Of a stretch of DNA of 64,000 nt, positions 47,661-56,477 are shown one piece after another. The number at the start of each line of letters is the position of its first letter. The first letter of the stretch is position 1. This stretch comes from SIG299 sp045531895. GTDB lineage: Bacteria; Bacillota; Clostridia; Lachnospirales; Lachnospiraceae. The stretch lies in the NCBI GenBank assembly GCA_045531895.1, contig JAZSEW010000070.1, forward strand, positions 1 through 64,000. Reading direction: 5' to 3'. The notes under the pieces are model-generated. The model had not been told where the DNA came from. It saw only the letters and a list, made by a program, of their open reading frames with translations, and ran no database searches. Both the position numbers and the translations under genes were made by a program.

Positions 47661-49415
47661 TTATTCCATCTCTTTTTTCAGCACCTCCAAAAGCTCTGTC
47701 ACATTCATAGCACCCATATCTCCACCATCACGCTTTCTAACTGCCACCAGACCTTCCTCCTGTTCCTTCTGGCCGACAATCAGCATATACGGTACTTTAT
47801 CCAACTGGGCTTCCCGAATCTTGTAACCGATTTTTTCTGCACGGTAATCAATTTCACAGCGAATGCCATGGGCCTTTAGTTGTCCTGCGACCTCCTCCAC
47901 ATATGGTACAAAACGGTCTGCTATCGGTAGCAGCTTCACCTGCACGGGAGCCAGCCACAGTGGGAACTTTCCGGCAAAGTGCTCAATCAGAATACCAATA
48001 AACCGCTCAATAGAACCAAACACCACACGGTGAATCATAATCGGACGATGCAGCTCTCCATCTGCCCCGACATACTTGATATCAAACCGCTGTGGCAACT
48101 GGAAATCCAACTGAATGGTACCGCACTGCCACGTTCTGCCCAGAGAATCTTTTAAGTGAAAATCCAGCTTCGGTCCATAAAAAGCACCGTCACCCTCGTT
48201 AATGCTATATGGCACGTTCATGGCATCCATTGCCTGCATCAGCGCCTTCGTTGCCAGCTCCCATTCTTCCTCTGTGCCAATACTGTTCTCCGGCTTCGTG
48301 GAAACCTCCACGGAATATTCAAAACCAAATTTAGCATACACTTCATTAATCAGCCGTGCCACCTTCTGAATTTCCGGAATTATCTGCTCTTCTGTCATAA
48401 AAATATGAGCGTCATCCTGTGTGAGAGCGCGAACGCGCATCAATCCATGCAGCGTACCGGATTTTTCATTACGATGTACCAGTCCCAGTTCAGCAAGCTT
48501 TAACGGCAACTCCCGATAGGACCTTGGCTGGGATTTATAAACCAGCATGCCACCCGGACAGCTCATTGGCTTAATAGCAAACTCCGCCTCGTCTATCACC
48601 GTCGTGTACATATTTTCCCGGTAATTTTCCCAATGACCGGACGTTTCCCAAAGACCTCGGTCCAGCATAATCGGTGTGGAAATTTCCTGATACCCTTCTC
48701 TGGCATGAATGCCACGCCAATACTCAATCAGCAGATTTTTCAGTATCATTCCTTTCGGAAGAAATACAGGAAAGCCCGGACCTTCTTCAAATATTGTGAA
48801 CAGGCCCAGTTCCTTTCCAAGCTTTCTATGATCGCGGAGCTTTGCTTCCTCTAACAGCTTTAAATACTTTTCCAGTTCCGATGCTTTTGGAAATGAAATC
48901 CCATAAATTCTCGTCAGCATTTTATTCTTTTCATCGCCGCGCCAATAAGCCCCTGCCACAGATAACAATTTAAAGGCTTTAATATGGCACGTATTGGAAA
49001 TGTGGGGTCCGGCACAAAATTCTGCGTAGTCACCTTGCTTGTAAAAAGAAATGACCTCTTCTCCCGGAAGATTTTCAATCATCTCCACTTTATAATCCTC
49101 ACCACGTTCTTTCATATAGGCGATGGCATCTTCCCGGCTCATCTCATAGGCCTGCAGCGTCAGCGTTTCCTTGACGATTTTCCTCATTTCAGCTTCCACT
49201 TCACGTAAATGCTCCTCACCAAAAGCAAAGGAAAAATCAAAATCATAATAAAATCCCTTTTCAATAGCCGGACCGATGGCACACTTTGTTTCCGGGTACA
49301 AGCGCTTCACCGCCTGGGCGAGCACATGGGCTGACGTATGCCAGAACGCCTCCTTTACCCACTGCTCCTCAAAGCTTCCTTCTCTTACGTCTTTGTTTCT
49401 GCAAATTACTTTCAT
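47661..49415 (-). CDS. thrS: Threonyl-tRNA synthetase without TGS domain
   Basis: Class II synthetase of about 584 residues. It begins almost directly with the editing domain (HTSAHVLAQAVKRLYPE, later FCAGPHI), followed by the core with motif 2 (LVHRNEKSGTLHGLMRVRALTQDDAHIF), the zinc ligands in KPMSCPGGM and motif 3 GSIERFIGILIEH, then the anticodon domain. Usual ThrRS is near 640 residues; the missing ~60 residues are the N-terminal TGS domain. GGAGCATGAGA favours the ATG at 49415. A T-box leader with Thr specifier controls it. Confidence 0.94.
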   Translation of the reverse strand: MKVICRNKDVREGSFEEQWVKEAFWHTSAHVLAQAVKRLYPETKCAIGPAIEKGFYYDFDFSFAFGEEHLREVEAEMRKIVKETLTLQAYEMSREDAIAYMKERGEDYKVEMIENLPGEEVISFYKQGDYAEFCAGPHISNTCHIKAFKLLSVAGAYWRGDEKNKMLTRIYGISFPKASELEKYLKLLEEAKLRDHRKLGKELGLFTIFEEGPGFPVFLPKGMILKNLLIEYWRGIHAREGYQEISTPIMLDRGLWETSGHWENYRENMYTTVIDEAEFAIKPMSCPGGMLVYKSQPRSYRELPLKLAELGLVHRNEKSGTLHGLMRVRALTQDDAHIFMTEEQIIPEIQKVARLINEVYAKFGFEYSVEVSTKPENSIGTEEEWELATKALMQAMDAMNVPYSINEGDGAFYGPKLDFHLKDSLGRTWQCGTIQLDFQLPQRFDIKYVGADGELHRPIMIHRVVFGSIERFIGILIEHFAGKFPLWLAPVQVKLLPIADRFVPYVEEVAGQLKAHGIRCEIDYRAEKIGYKIREAQLDKVPYMLIVGQKEQEEGLVAVRKRDGGDMGAMNVTELLEVLKKEME

Positions 49416-49499
49416 TCTCATGCTCCTTTCCTAGGCTTTGTACCCTGCTTCCCTGCAAACAGTCTTACAACAGCCTCATTAAAAATAATAGTTACTAAC

Positions 49500-49778
49500 A
49501 TAAGAAAAGCACCCTTGGTTACGCATAGCTTATGCATAACTAAGGGTGCAGTAATCGCACGGTTCCACCTTGACTTTTCACTTCAGATTCCAACAAATCC
49601 TATCCTTTAACGCAGGCATACGGCAACACTTACTGGTATCATTGACACACTTCGGCACTGCAGCTCTGGAATGGTTTTCATTTAACTTTCACATAAAGAA
49701 CTTCCACCAACTGTTCCTCTCTCTGGATGCTTCCGGTAAACTACTCTTTCCGTCTTTGCTTTTCTTATGTTAATTCAA
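49500..49778 (-). promoter_or_regulatory. T-box riboswitch, threonine-specific
   Basis: The T-box core GGTGGAACCGTGCG lies at 49556-49569 (minus strand). The specifier in Stem I is ACC (Thr) at 49673-49675, placed 6 bases before GAGC as in known T-boxes. AGAGAG and GGTGGAAG-like Stem I motifs precede it. The terminator is the long hairpin TGCACCC..GGGTGC at 49507-49550 followed by TTTTCTT. Uncharged tRNA-Thr should stabilise the antiterminator and allow thrS expression. Confidence 0.9.
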
Positions 49779-49779
49779 G

Positions 49780-49807
49780 ATTATAACCAAATTTATATAC
49801 TTGTCAA
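49780..49807 (-). promoter_or_regulatory. Promoter of the thrS T-box leader
   Basis: Minus strand TTGACA (49802-49807), 16 bases, TATAAT (49780-49785). Confidence 0.75.
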
Positions 49808-49829
49808 GAAATATTTTCAAAAATTCTCT

Positions 49830-50990
49830 TTAGAATCCATAGTCCTCTGTTATTTCCTCGTAAATATCCTCAATGGACTCCACAAAGTGCTCCTTATCAA
49901 AGGATTCCGCAATTTTTTCACTTTGTTCTCCAGCAACTTTGCGCCACTCCGGATTCATCAGAATATCATTTAAATGCTGAATAAACTCTTCCTTTGTGAT
50001 GTATTCGTAACCATTAACCCCATCCTTCACTACATCATCCAGACAAGGATCCTTTCTGCAAAGAAGCGGTAATCCATTGGCCGCCGCCTCAATATAAGTA
50101 AGTCCCTGAGTTTCACTGGTGGAAGCATTCACAAACACATCTGCCAGCTGATAATACTTCTGAACTTCCTTTGGGTCTACCATTCCTGTAAAAATAACCT
50201 GAGAATCAATACCAAGTTCCACCGCCATTTTTTCTAAATGAGCCTTATCCGGGCCATCGCCTACAATAAGAAAGGTAAGATTCTGATTATGTTTTAACGC
50301 ATCCTTAAAAAAGAAAAGCAATTCTTCCAGATTCTTTTCTGTGCCAAGGCGGCCAAGATTCAATAATACATTATGACTCTCTGGTATGCCCAGTTCCTGT
50401 CGCTTCTGTTTACGTTCCTCTGTACTAACACGATAATGGTGCTGCTCCAGGGAAATACCGCTTGGAACCACCTGAATCTCTGCTTTGACACCATAGCCGC
50501 GAAGAGCATCTTCTACCTTACTGGTCGGTGCAATGACCATTTTTACTTTCTTCAACCGCATACGGGACAGCTGCCGCACCACCTGCTTGCCGATAAATTT
50601 ACTCGGAACTACATAAGTAACGTATTGTTCATACAAGGTATGATAAGTATGTACAATCGGTGCTCCGGTTATTTTTGCAATCCGCTTTGCAAATTGAAAA
50701 CTGAAGAACTCACACTGACTGTGTACCACATCCGGCTTCCAGTCAATCAGTTCCTTGATCAATTTATTTCGATAAGAAATCGGCATACGCACGTCCGGAT
50801 AAACAAAACCAATCGGAATAGACTTTATGTAATAAATATGATCTTCTTTATAACTTTCTCTATCTCCAGACAAAGTCAAAATTCGAACATCATGTCCCTT
50901 TTCTGTCAGTTCTTCATATAAATTCCGGACCGAGGTTACCACTCCATTCGTAGACGTTGTAAACAAATCCGTTGTAATCAAAATCTTCAT
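49830..50990 (-). CDS. GT4 glycosyltransferase (diacylglycerol glucosyltransferase-like)
   Basis: 386 residues from the ATG at 50990, which follows AAAGGAGGAATACAACGG. GT-B fold: the N-terminal MKILITTDLFTTSTNGVVTSVRN and VVHSQCEFFSFQFAKRIA, and the C-terminal nucleotide-sugar site with VPSGISLEQ, LNLGRLGTEKNLEELL and the EX7E motif in SETQGLTYIEAAANGLPLL. Closest pattern is the alpha-monoglucosyl-diacylglycerol synthase group, which makes membrane glycolipids; other acceptors are possible. It lies between thrS and the aldolase gene. Confidence 0.88.
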   Translation of the reverse strand: MKILITTDLFTTSTNGVVTSVRNLYEELTEKGHDVRILTLSGDRESYKEDHIYYIKSIPIGFVYPDVRMPISYRNKLIKELIDWKPDVVHSQCEFFSFQFAKRIAKITGAPIVHTYHTLYEQYVTYVVPSKFIGKQVVRQLSRMRLKKVKMVIAPTSKVEDALRGYGVKAEIQVVPSGISLEQHHYRVSTEERKQKRQELGIPESHNVLLNLGRLGTEKNLEELLFFFKDALKHNQNLTFLIVGDGPDKAHLEKMAVELGIDSQVIFTGMVDPKEVQKYYQLADVFVNASTSETQGLTYIEAAANGLPLLCRKDPCLDDVVKDGVNGYEYITKEEFIQHLNDILMNPEWRKVAGEQSEKIAESFDKEHFVESIEDIYEEITEDYGF

Positions 50991-51075
50991 CCGTTGTATT
51001 CCTCCTTTAGGCTGACATACATCTGCGACCATTGTAACGCATCTTAGAAGATTTTGCATTAGAAAATAATTAAAA

Positions 51076-52056
51076 TTATTCCATGTGGTCTAATAATTCC
51101 TGATAAAATCTGGAGTAATCCGTTCTGCTATCTCCGGTAAAACGAATAGCTGACGAGGGATGGCAGTTTAGCACACCTGTCAACAGATATGGGATATCAT
51201 AACCCCAGATATTGCCCTTTTCTTTTTCAGCGTGAATATACTTCTGCACAAAATCCATCACCGGAACAAGATTATACTTTGGATTTCTTAAAAATGCCAG
51301 CAACGATTCCATGTAACAATTTCCTGCGCCACGGCCCATACCGCTGACTGTAGCATCCAGATAGCTGGCACCCTTAGTAACTGCTTCAATGGTATTAGCA
51401 AAAGCCAGCTGCTGATTATTATGGGCATGAATACCGATTCTCTTACCATGTTTTTCTGCCACATTCATGTACATATCGGTAAGTCTGCGCATCTGTTCCG
51501 GATAAAAGGCGCCAAAGCTGTCCACCAGATAAATAATATCCACATCACATTCTGCAAGAATTTCCAGGCCCTTGGTTAATTCGTCTTCACGAACCTTGGA
51601 TATTGCCATAATATTCACTGTGGTTTCGTAGCCTTTCTCATGAGCATCCTGAATCATTTCAATAGCAGTCGGAATCTGGTGAATATACGTTGCCGTACGA
51701 ACCATATCAATAACACTGTCTTCCTTCTTTAAAATATCATTCTTGTAATCGGTTCTGCCCACATCCGTCATAACCGCAATTTTCAAGTCAAAATCATTAT
51801 TGCCTACTACTGCACGAATATCCTCTTCCTCACAGAATTTCCACTTGCCGTAGTCTTCCTTACTAAAAATTTCCTTAGAGGCCTTATAACCAAATTCCAT
51901 ATAATCTACACCTGCTTTGATGTTGGTGCGATATAAATCCTTGACAAATTCGTCCGTAAATGCAAAATTATTAACAAGACCACCATCACGCAGAGTACAG
52001 TCAACCACCTTAATATCCGGGCGGAATGCAATTAAGTTACCATTATTTCTTTCCAT
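51076..52056 (-). CDS. DRE-TIM aldolase-domain protein (HMGL-like)
   Basis: 326 residues. VVDCTLRDGGLVNNFAF gives the DRE-TIM start (Arg-Asp pair and metal Asp), and GIHAHNNQQLAFANTIEA the metal-binding HxHN. SGMGRGAGNCYMESLLAF is the loop shared with HMG-CoA lyase and 4-hydroxy-2-oxovalerate aldolase. It belongs to that superfamily but stands alone, without an acyl-CoA dehydrogenase partner, and the reaction is unknown. Its promoter is followed by a set of CGCTTTAAA repeats likely to be an operator. Confidence 0.85.
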   Translation of the reverse strand: MERNNGNLIAFRPDIKVVDCTLRDGGLVNNFAFTDEFVKDLYRTNIKAGVDYMEFGYKASKEIFSKEDYGKWKFCEEEDIRAVVGNNDFDLKIAVMTDVGRTDYKNDILKKEDSVIDMVRTATYIHQIPTAIEMIQDAHEKGYETTVNIMAISKVREDELTKGLEILAECDVDIIYLVDSFGAFYPEQMRRLTDMYMNVAEKHGKRIGIHAHNNQQLAFANTIEAVTKGASYLDATVSGMGRGAGNCYMESLLAFLRNPKYNLVPVMDFVQKYIHAEKEKGNIWGYDIPYLLTGVLNCHPSSAIRFTGDSRTDYSRFYQELLDHME

Positions 52057-52107
52057 ACGATTCTCCTCCAGGCATTTCTACCGCTCTATTTCTTTTACAA
52101 TTTTATT

Positions 52108-52140
52108 TGTCGCTTTAAACCGTTGCGCTTTAAAGCGACA
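52108..52140 (-). repeat. CGCTTTAAA repeat/operator before the aldolase gene
   Basis: TGTCGCTTTAAA (52108-52119) and TTTAAAGCGACA (52129-52140) form a perfect 12-base inverted repeat with 9 bases between. The right arm is itself part of the palindrome CGCTTTAAAGCG (52127-52138), so three copies of CGCTTTAAA occur. It lies just downstream of the promoter, as either an operator or a 5' mRNA hairpin. Confidence 0.7.
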
Positions 52141-52154
52141 AAGTGTATATTCAT

Positions 52155-52183
52155 ACAATATACTACTTTATTCTTTTTGTCAA
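52155..52183 (-). promoter_or_regulatory. Promoter of the aldolase-domain gene
   Basis: Minus strand TTGACA (52178-52183), 17 bases, TATTGT (52155-52160). The CGCTTTAAA repeats begin about 15 bases downstream of the -10 box. Confidence 0.7.
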
Positions 52184-52240
52184 GAGCTATTTACATAAAA
52201 TATTAATTAATCTTTATTAATTCGTTTCTTCTATATCAGT

Positions 52241-52284
52241 AAGAATGGGCTCTGTAAACTGCTCCGTCTACAGAACCCATTCTT
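52241..52284 (-). terminator. Hairpin after rubredoxin
   Basis: AAGAATGGG (52241-52249) pairs with CCCATTCTT (52276-52284), plus inner TCTGTA/TACAGA. The stem is long, the T-tract weak. It likely ends the FprA-rubredoxin unit. Confidence 0.65.
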
Positions 52285-52315
52285 GCTACATAATCTTTTC
52301 TTTTTCCTGGTTACC

Positions 52316-52474
52316 TTATTCTGTTTCACTGAACATATCCTTGCCTACACCACATAATGGACATACAAAATCATCCGGAAGGTCTTCAAACTTTGTTCCC
52401 GGTGCAATACCGTTATCCGGGTCTCCTGCTTCTTCATCATAAACCCATTCACAAACATCACATACATACTTCAT
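52316..52474 (-). CDS. Rubredoxin
   Basis: 52-residue iron protein with the four iron ligands in YVCDVCEWVYDEEAG and FVCPLCGVGKDMF. GGAGG precedes the ATG at 52474. It passes electrons to flavodiiron protein FprA, whose gene is 72 bases upstream, and possibly to rubrerythrin. It is below the length cut-off of ordinary ORF lists. Confidence 0.95.
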   Translation of the reverse strand: MKYVCDVCEWVYDEEAGDPDNGIAPGTKFEDLPDDFVCPLCGVGKDMFSETE

Positions 52475-52546
52475 ACAAACTTTCCTCCATTTCATTTTTA
52501 TTACCTATTTTATCCATAACATAACCTTACTATTCACAGGCAACGC

Positions 52547-53716
52547 TTATTTCGCATTATATTCCGCACAAAGTTCCTCTGCCAGTGCTTCCAACTGTGC
52601 ATTGCTTTCCTCATTTAATGCTGACATAATCTTTACTTCATGTTCTGCGAAAGTCAGATTTTTGCTTTCCTCCAGCATTCTCTTCATTACTTTTGCGGCC
52701 ACCGGAGCCCAGCTTCCATTTTCCACAAAAGCCACCTGCCGCTTACTGTAGCCACGCTCTGTCAGATGATTGATGAATTCCTTCATGAACGGGAAAATAT
52801 CTCCATTATAGGTTGTGGTTGCCAATACCAGTTTGCTGTAACGGAAAGCATCCTCTACATTCTCTGCCATATCGGAACGGGCCAAATCGGTTACCACCAC
52901 CTTTGGACAGCCTTTTGCTTTTAATGCTTCTTCCAGAGCAAGCACTGCCTTTTTTGTATTTCCGTAAATAGAAGTGTACGCAATAACAATACCCTCTTCC
53001 TCCGGCTGATAGCTGGACCATGTATTATAAAGGCCCAGATAATAACTCAGATTTTCTTTTAACACAGGACCATGCAGTGGACAAATAATTTCAACATCCA
53101 ATGTGGAAGCTTTTTTCAACAGTGCCTGTACCGGTGCACCGTACTTACCTACAATACCAAAATAATATCGTCTTGCCTCACAGGCCCAGTCTTCTTCCAC
53201 ATCAAGTGCGCCAAACTTACCAAAACCATCTGCAGAAAACAATACCTTATCCTTACTGTCATATGTTACAATTACTTCCGGCCAGTGCACCATCGGTGCT
53301 GTTATGAATGTAAGCTCATGTGTCCCCAGAGACAATTTGTCTCCTTCCCCTACTATAAGCTGCTGCTCCGGAAAATCCGTACCAAAAAACTGTTTCATCA
53401 TCATAAAGGCCTTGGCAGAGGCCACCAGTTTCGTATGTGGATAAACCTTCATAAAATCATCAATGCTGGCAGAGTGATCCGGCTCCATATGCTGTACAAT
53501 CAGATAATCCGGCATTCTGTCGCCCAGTTCCCTTTGAATATTTGCCATCCACTCTTTCGTAAACTCAGCATCTACACTGTCCATAATTGCAACTTTATCA
53601 TCTAAAATGATATAAGAATTATATGCCATGCCATTTGGCACAATGTACTGCCCTTCAAACAAATCAATTTTATGGTCATTGACCCCGATATATTGTATAT
53701 CCTTGGAAATTGTCAT
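52547..53716 (-). CDS. fprA: FprA-type flavodiiron protein
   Basis: 389 residues from the ATG at 53716, which has AGAAGGAGGTACAAG before it. The metallo-beta-lactamase domain carries the diiron ligands HMEPDHSAS and later VHWPEV and CPLHGPV; the C-terminal flavodoxin domain opens with IVIAYTSIYGNTKKAV and has TTTYNGDIFPFMKEF. It reduces oxygen to water (or nitric oxide to N2O) with electrons from rubredoxin. Together with rubrerythrin and desulfoferrodoxin it gives this anaerobe a full oxygen defence set. Confidence 0.95.
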   Translation of the reverse strand: MTISKDIQYIGVNDHKIDLFEGQYIVPNGMAYNSYIILDDKVAIMDSVDAEFTKEWMANIQRELGDRMPDYLIVQHMEPDHSASIDDFMKVYPHTKLVASAKAFMMMKQFFGTDFPEQQLIVGEGDKLSLGTHELTFITAPMVHWPEVIVTYDSKDKVLFSADGFGKFGALDVEEDWACEARRYYFGIVGKYGAPVQALLKKASTLDVEIICPLHGPVLKENLSYYLGLYNTWSSYQPEEEGIVIAYTSIYGNTKKAVLALEEALKAKGCPKVVVTDLARSDMAENVEDAFRYSKLVLATTTYNGDIFPFMKEFINHLTERGYSKRQVAFVENGSWAPVAAKVMKRMLEESKNLTFAEHEVKIMSALNEESNAQLEALAEELCAEYNAK

Positions 53717-53737
53717 CTTGTACCTCCTTCTGGTTGT

Positions 53738-53767
53738 ATTATAATATACTATTTCCTCAAATGCCAA
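53738..53767 (-). promoter_or_regulatory. Promoter of fprA
   Basis: Minus strand TTGGCA (53762-53767), 18 bases, TATAAT (53738-53743). Confidence 0.6.
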
Positions 53768-53807
53768 TGAAAATACAACCTGAAAAGGTAATCATTGGAA
53801 CATACTT

Positions 53808-55520
53808 TTAAAATGTATATTTTGTGATTTGCTCATTCAGCTTACCGGAATGTCTGGAATTCATCTGTGAAGTTGCGCTTAACCGTTCAAAGCTTTCCGC
53901 TATCTGTCCGGTTGAAGATGCAATTTCATTTGCACTTTCTGCCGTTTCCGTAACAATTGAAGTAATGCCCTGCACGCTCCTGTTGATATCCGCAATTGCC
54001 ACAGAAATATCCGTACTCTGTTTTCCGATTTCCATCATCTGTGTTCGTATTGTTTCTGTAGTTGTACCATATTCTTCGCCAAGATCTGCAAACGCATCAT
54101 AATCCTTCGCTACATCTTCCGACACAAATCGAATCAGATCCTCCAACACATTCATCAGTGTTCCCACTGCTTCCAGTACCTGACCATTGATTGTGTTGAT
54201 TTCTGTAACTGCCTGGTCGATATCGTTACTTAAGTTTCCTACTTCTGTTGCAACCACAGCAAAGCCTTTTCCCAGTTCTCCGGCTCTGGCCGCCTCAATC
54301 TGCGCATTCAGGCTGAGCATTCGGGTCTGACCGGCGATAGTACCGATTTCTTCCGCAATTTTCTTTACCTGTTCAATCTTCTGAACATCCTTCGTCGTCT
54401 TTCTCATGCGCTCCTGCAAAGTATCAATGGATGCCATCGCACTTTTCTGATGCTCCTTTGCACGCACAGAAGTTATCTGAGCACTTTCGTTGGCTTTCTG
54501 TACCTGAGAACAAATTTCTTCCACATTCTCCGCAAAAGCAGAAATATGAGTTGCGCTGTCTGCCAGACTCTCTGACAGTTGTCTGCTGGATTTTGCACTC
54601 TGTTCCATATTAGTACTGATTTCTGCTATTTCTGTATTCATTGAGGTCATAATCCGTGTATTATCCTCCACGGCAACACTCATTTCTTCACCGGTCAATA
54701 ATATTTCTTCCGTAGACATAGCTACACGTTTTACCAATGCACGTATCTGCTCCAGAAATGCATTCATATTTCCTGCAATTACCTCCAGCTCATCGCCGGT
54801 ATAAACATCAATTTCTTTTGTCAGGTCGCCGGAACCACTGGCAAGTTCTTTTACTTTATCATTTAGTTTACCCATTGCTTTCTTGAACTTCATCATCAGA
54901 AGTCCCAGAACAAGAAGGCTGACAACATATGTTCCGATACAAATAAGCAGTACCAGAGTTCTTAAATCCTGCATCTGCTCGTCAATCCAGTTGGCGCTGA
55001 TATCCACACCAACCGCACCTACTACAGTCGTACCGTCAAAAATCGGGCTATAGGCAGACAAATGACTGCCCCATTCGTCGGTAAACGATTCCTCATCTGC
55101 TGCCGTTATCTTCTCCGTAAAAGCAGTATATAAGCCATCTGTGCTTTCACATTCCTCACCAATCGCAGCGGGCTCCTCCGGATCAGAATCCACTACAAAT
55201 ATGTACTGTTCCTCACCAATCTGACGCAAGGTATAAATATATTCGATTTCTGCATTATCACGGAATAAAGCCAGCTCTTCTAACACCGTTTCATAGGCTT
55301 CACTGCCTTCCTGACCTTCCTCAATACTGCGAAGTAAATCGCCACTGACATTCATTGCTGCACATTGGGCAATATTTTTTGCATTGCTCTGAATCTGGCG
55401 AAACAGTGACGTTTCCGAGCGGCTGTATGCCAAAAATCCAAGCAGCGAATTTCCCAACAACAGCAAGATAGCAAGCCATATAAATAATTGAGTAAACATT
55501 CCCAGCTTACGTGTTTTCAT
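53808..55520 (-). CDS. Methyl-accepting chemotaxis protein
   Basis: 570-residue chemoreceptor. A first membrane helix (about 10-30), an extracellular sensor of some 155 residues with a dCache/sCache-like end (SAYSPIFDGTTVVGAVGVDIS), a second helix (about 186-208), a HAMP linker and the cytoplasmic signalling domain whose tip is GQTRMLSLNAQIEAARAGELGKGFAVVATEVGNLS. It signals through CheA/CheW to the flagellar motor. It lies 24 bases after the 246-residue membrane gene, so both are probably co-transcribed. Confidence 0.94.
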   Translation of the reverse strand: MKTRKLGMFTQLFIWLAILLLLGNSLLGFLAYSRSETSLFRQIQSNAKNIAQCAAMNVSGDLLRSIEEGQEGSEAYETVLEELALFRDNAEIEYIYTLRQIGEEQYIFVVDSDPEEPAAIGEECESTDGLYTAFTEKITAADEESFTDEWGSHLSAYSPIFDGTTVVGAVGVDISANWIDEQMQDLRTLVLLICIGTYVVSLLVLGLLMMKFKKAMGKLNDKVKELASGSGDLTKEIDVYTGDELEVIAGNMNAFLEQIRALVKRVAMSTEEILLTGEEMSVAVEDNTRIMTSMNTEIAEISTNMEQSAKSSRQLSESLADSATHISAFAENVEEICSQVQKANESAQITSVRAKEHQKSAMASIDTLQERMRKTTKDVQKIEQVKKIAEEIGTIAGQTRMLSLNAQIEAARAGELGKGFAVVATEVGNLSNDIDQAVTEINTINGQVLEAVGTLMNVLEDLIRFVSEDVAKDYDAFADLGEEYGTTTETIRTQMMEIGKQSTDISVAIADINRSVQGITSIVTETAESANEIASSTGQIAESFERLSATSQMNSRHSGKLNEQITKYTF

Positions 55521-55544
55521 AACATAGTCACCTCTGTAAAATAT

Positions 55545-56285
55545 TTATTCTGCCTCATCAGTTACAACACCGGTAATTTCATCTTTTTTTGCGCAAAAAG
55601 CACACAGTCGGGTACGTCCTTCTGCAATTGCCTGTTCTACCGTTCCATAGGTCAACGTATCACTCTGATTTAAAGACTGACAGTCATCATGAGTGTGATA
55701 TACCTTTCCGAACGGACTCCAGTATACGTCATCACTAATTGCCTCTATAGCAGCCTGCTGCTGTTCCTCAGAAACCGGGTTGAATTCATAGCTGGCAACA
55801 CCTCCGATTAACAGAGCAATGATTGCTACAACCGTTGCAATCGCCTTTGTCTTTTTATCTGCTTCCTTGTTGGTAAGTGCAAGAATAACAAACGGAAGAA
55901 ATGCTACGGTACAGGCAATAAGCCCCATATTATTCCACAGCCAGAATAGAAATTTATTCTTTTCACTGGCTGGTTTAATATGATTCGCCTTTTTCCATAA
56001 CTGAGAACCAATAATAACACAAACTAAATCAAGCACCAGCGCAATAATAATCATCCAGAGGCTTGGCATGAAAGTTATATTAAGCGTACCGTTATACACT
56101 AAATAGGCAACAACCTCCAGGGCAATTGCCACAAGCCATAAGGCTACCGCTCCTACTCTCAACCCAGTTGCATTTCCCACCGGAGCCGCCTCTTTACGGG
56201 CACCTTTTTTCTTCTTGGAGCCTGCTGCTACCTCCTTACCTGTATCAGCAGATACGATTTTCTTTTTCTTCTTTGGTTCTGCCAT
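55545..56285 (-). CDS. Lys-rich membrane protein with C-terminal Cys/His motif
   Basis: 246 residues. The N-terminus is very basic (PKKKKKIVSADTG, GSKKKKGARKE), then four or five membrane helices (about 45-65, 72-95, 118-140, 148-165), and an outer or inner domain of 75 residues with VYHTHDDCQSLNQSDTLTYG, EQAIAEGRTRLCAFCAKK. The H..C...C..C spacing matches the small 'YH...C..L...A...G..~C..C' domain seen in many clostridial secreted proteins, probably a metal or haem site. It is encoded directly before a chemoreceptor and may work with it. Confidence 0.72.
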   Translation of the reverse strand: MAEPKKKKKIVSADTGKEVAAGSKKKKGARKEAAPVGNATGLRVGAVALWLVAIALEVVAYLVYNGTLNITFMPSLWMIIIALVLDLVCVIIGSQLWKKANHIKPASEKNKFLFWLWNNMGLIACTVAFLPFVILALTNKEADKKTKAIATVVAIIALLIGGVASYEFNPVSEEQQQAAIEAISDDVYWSPFGKVYHTHDDCQSLNQSDTLTYGTVEQAIAEGRTRLCAFCAKKDEITGVVTDEAE

Positions 56286-56415
56286 ATTACTCCTCCTACA
56301 ATTTGAATTTTATTTATTCAGGGACTTCCCTTGAGATTAGTTTATCATATTTTAAGTAATAAGCAAGCTTTTGCGACAAAAAAACCGTATAATTACATAA
56401 ATAAACACCTAACCT

Positions 56416-56448
56416 AAAAAGGAACTGCTCACCCATGTAAGCAGCTCC
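56416..56448 (-). terminator. Terminator after the second chemoreceptor
   Basis: Minus strand GGAGCTGCT and AGCAGTTCC (56440-56448 with 56421-56429), then TTTTTAGG. Confidence 0.8.
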
Positions 56449-56477
56449 CTTTGTATCTATTATTTATCCCCTATTGT

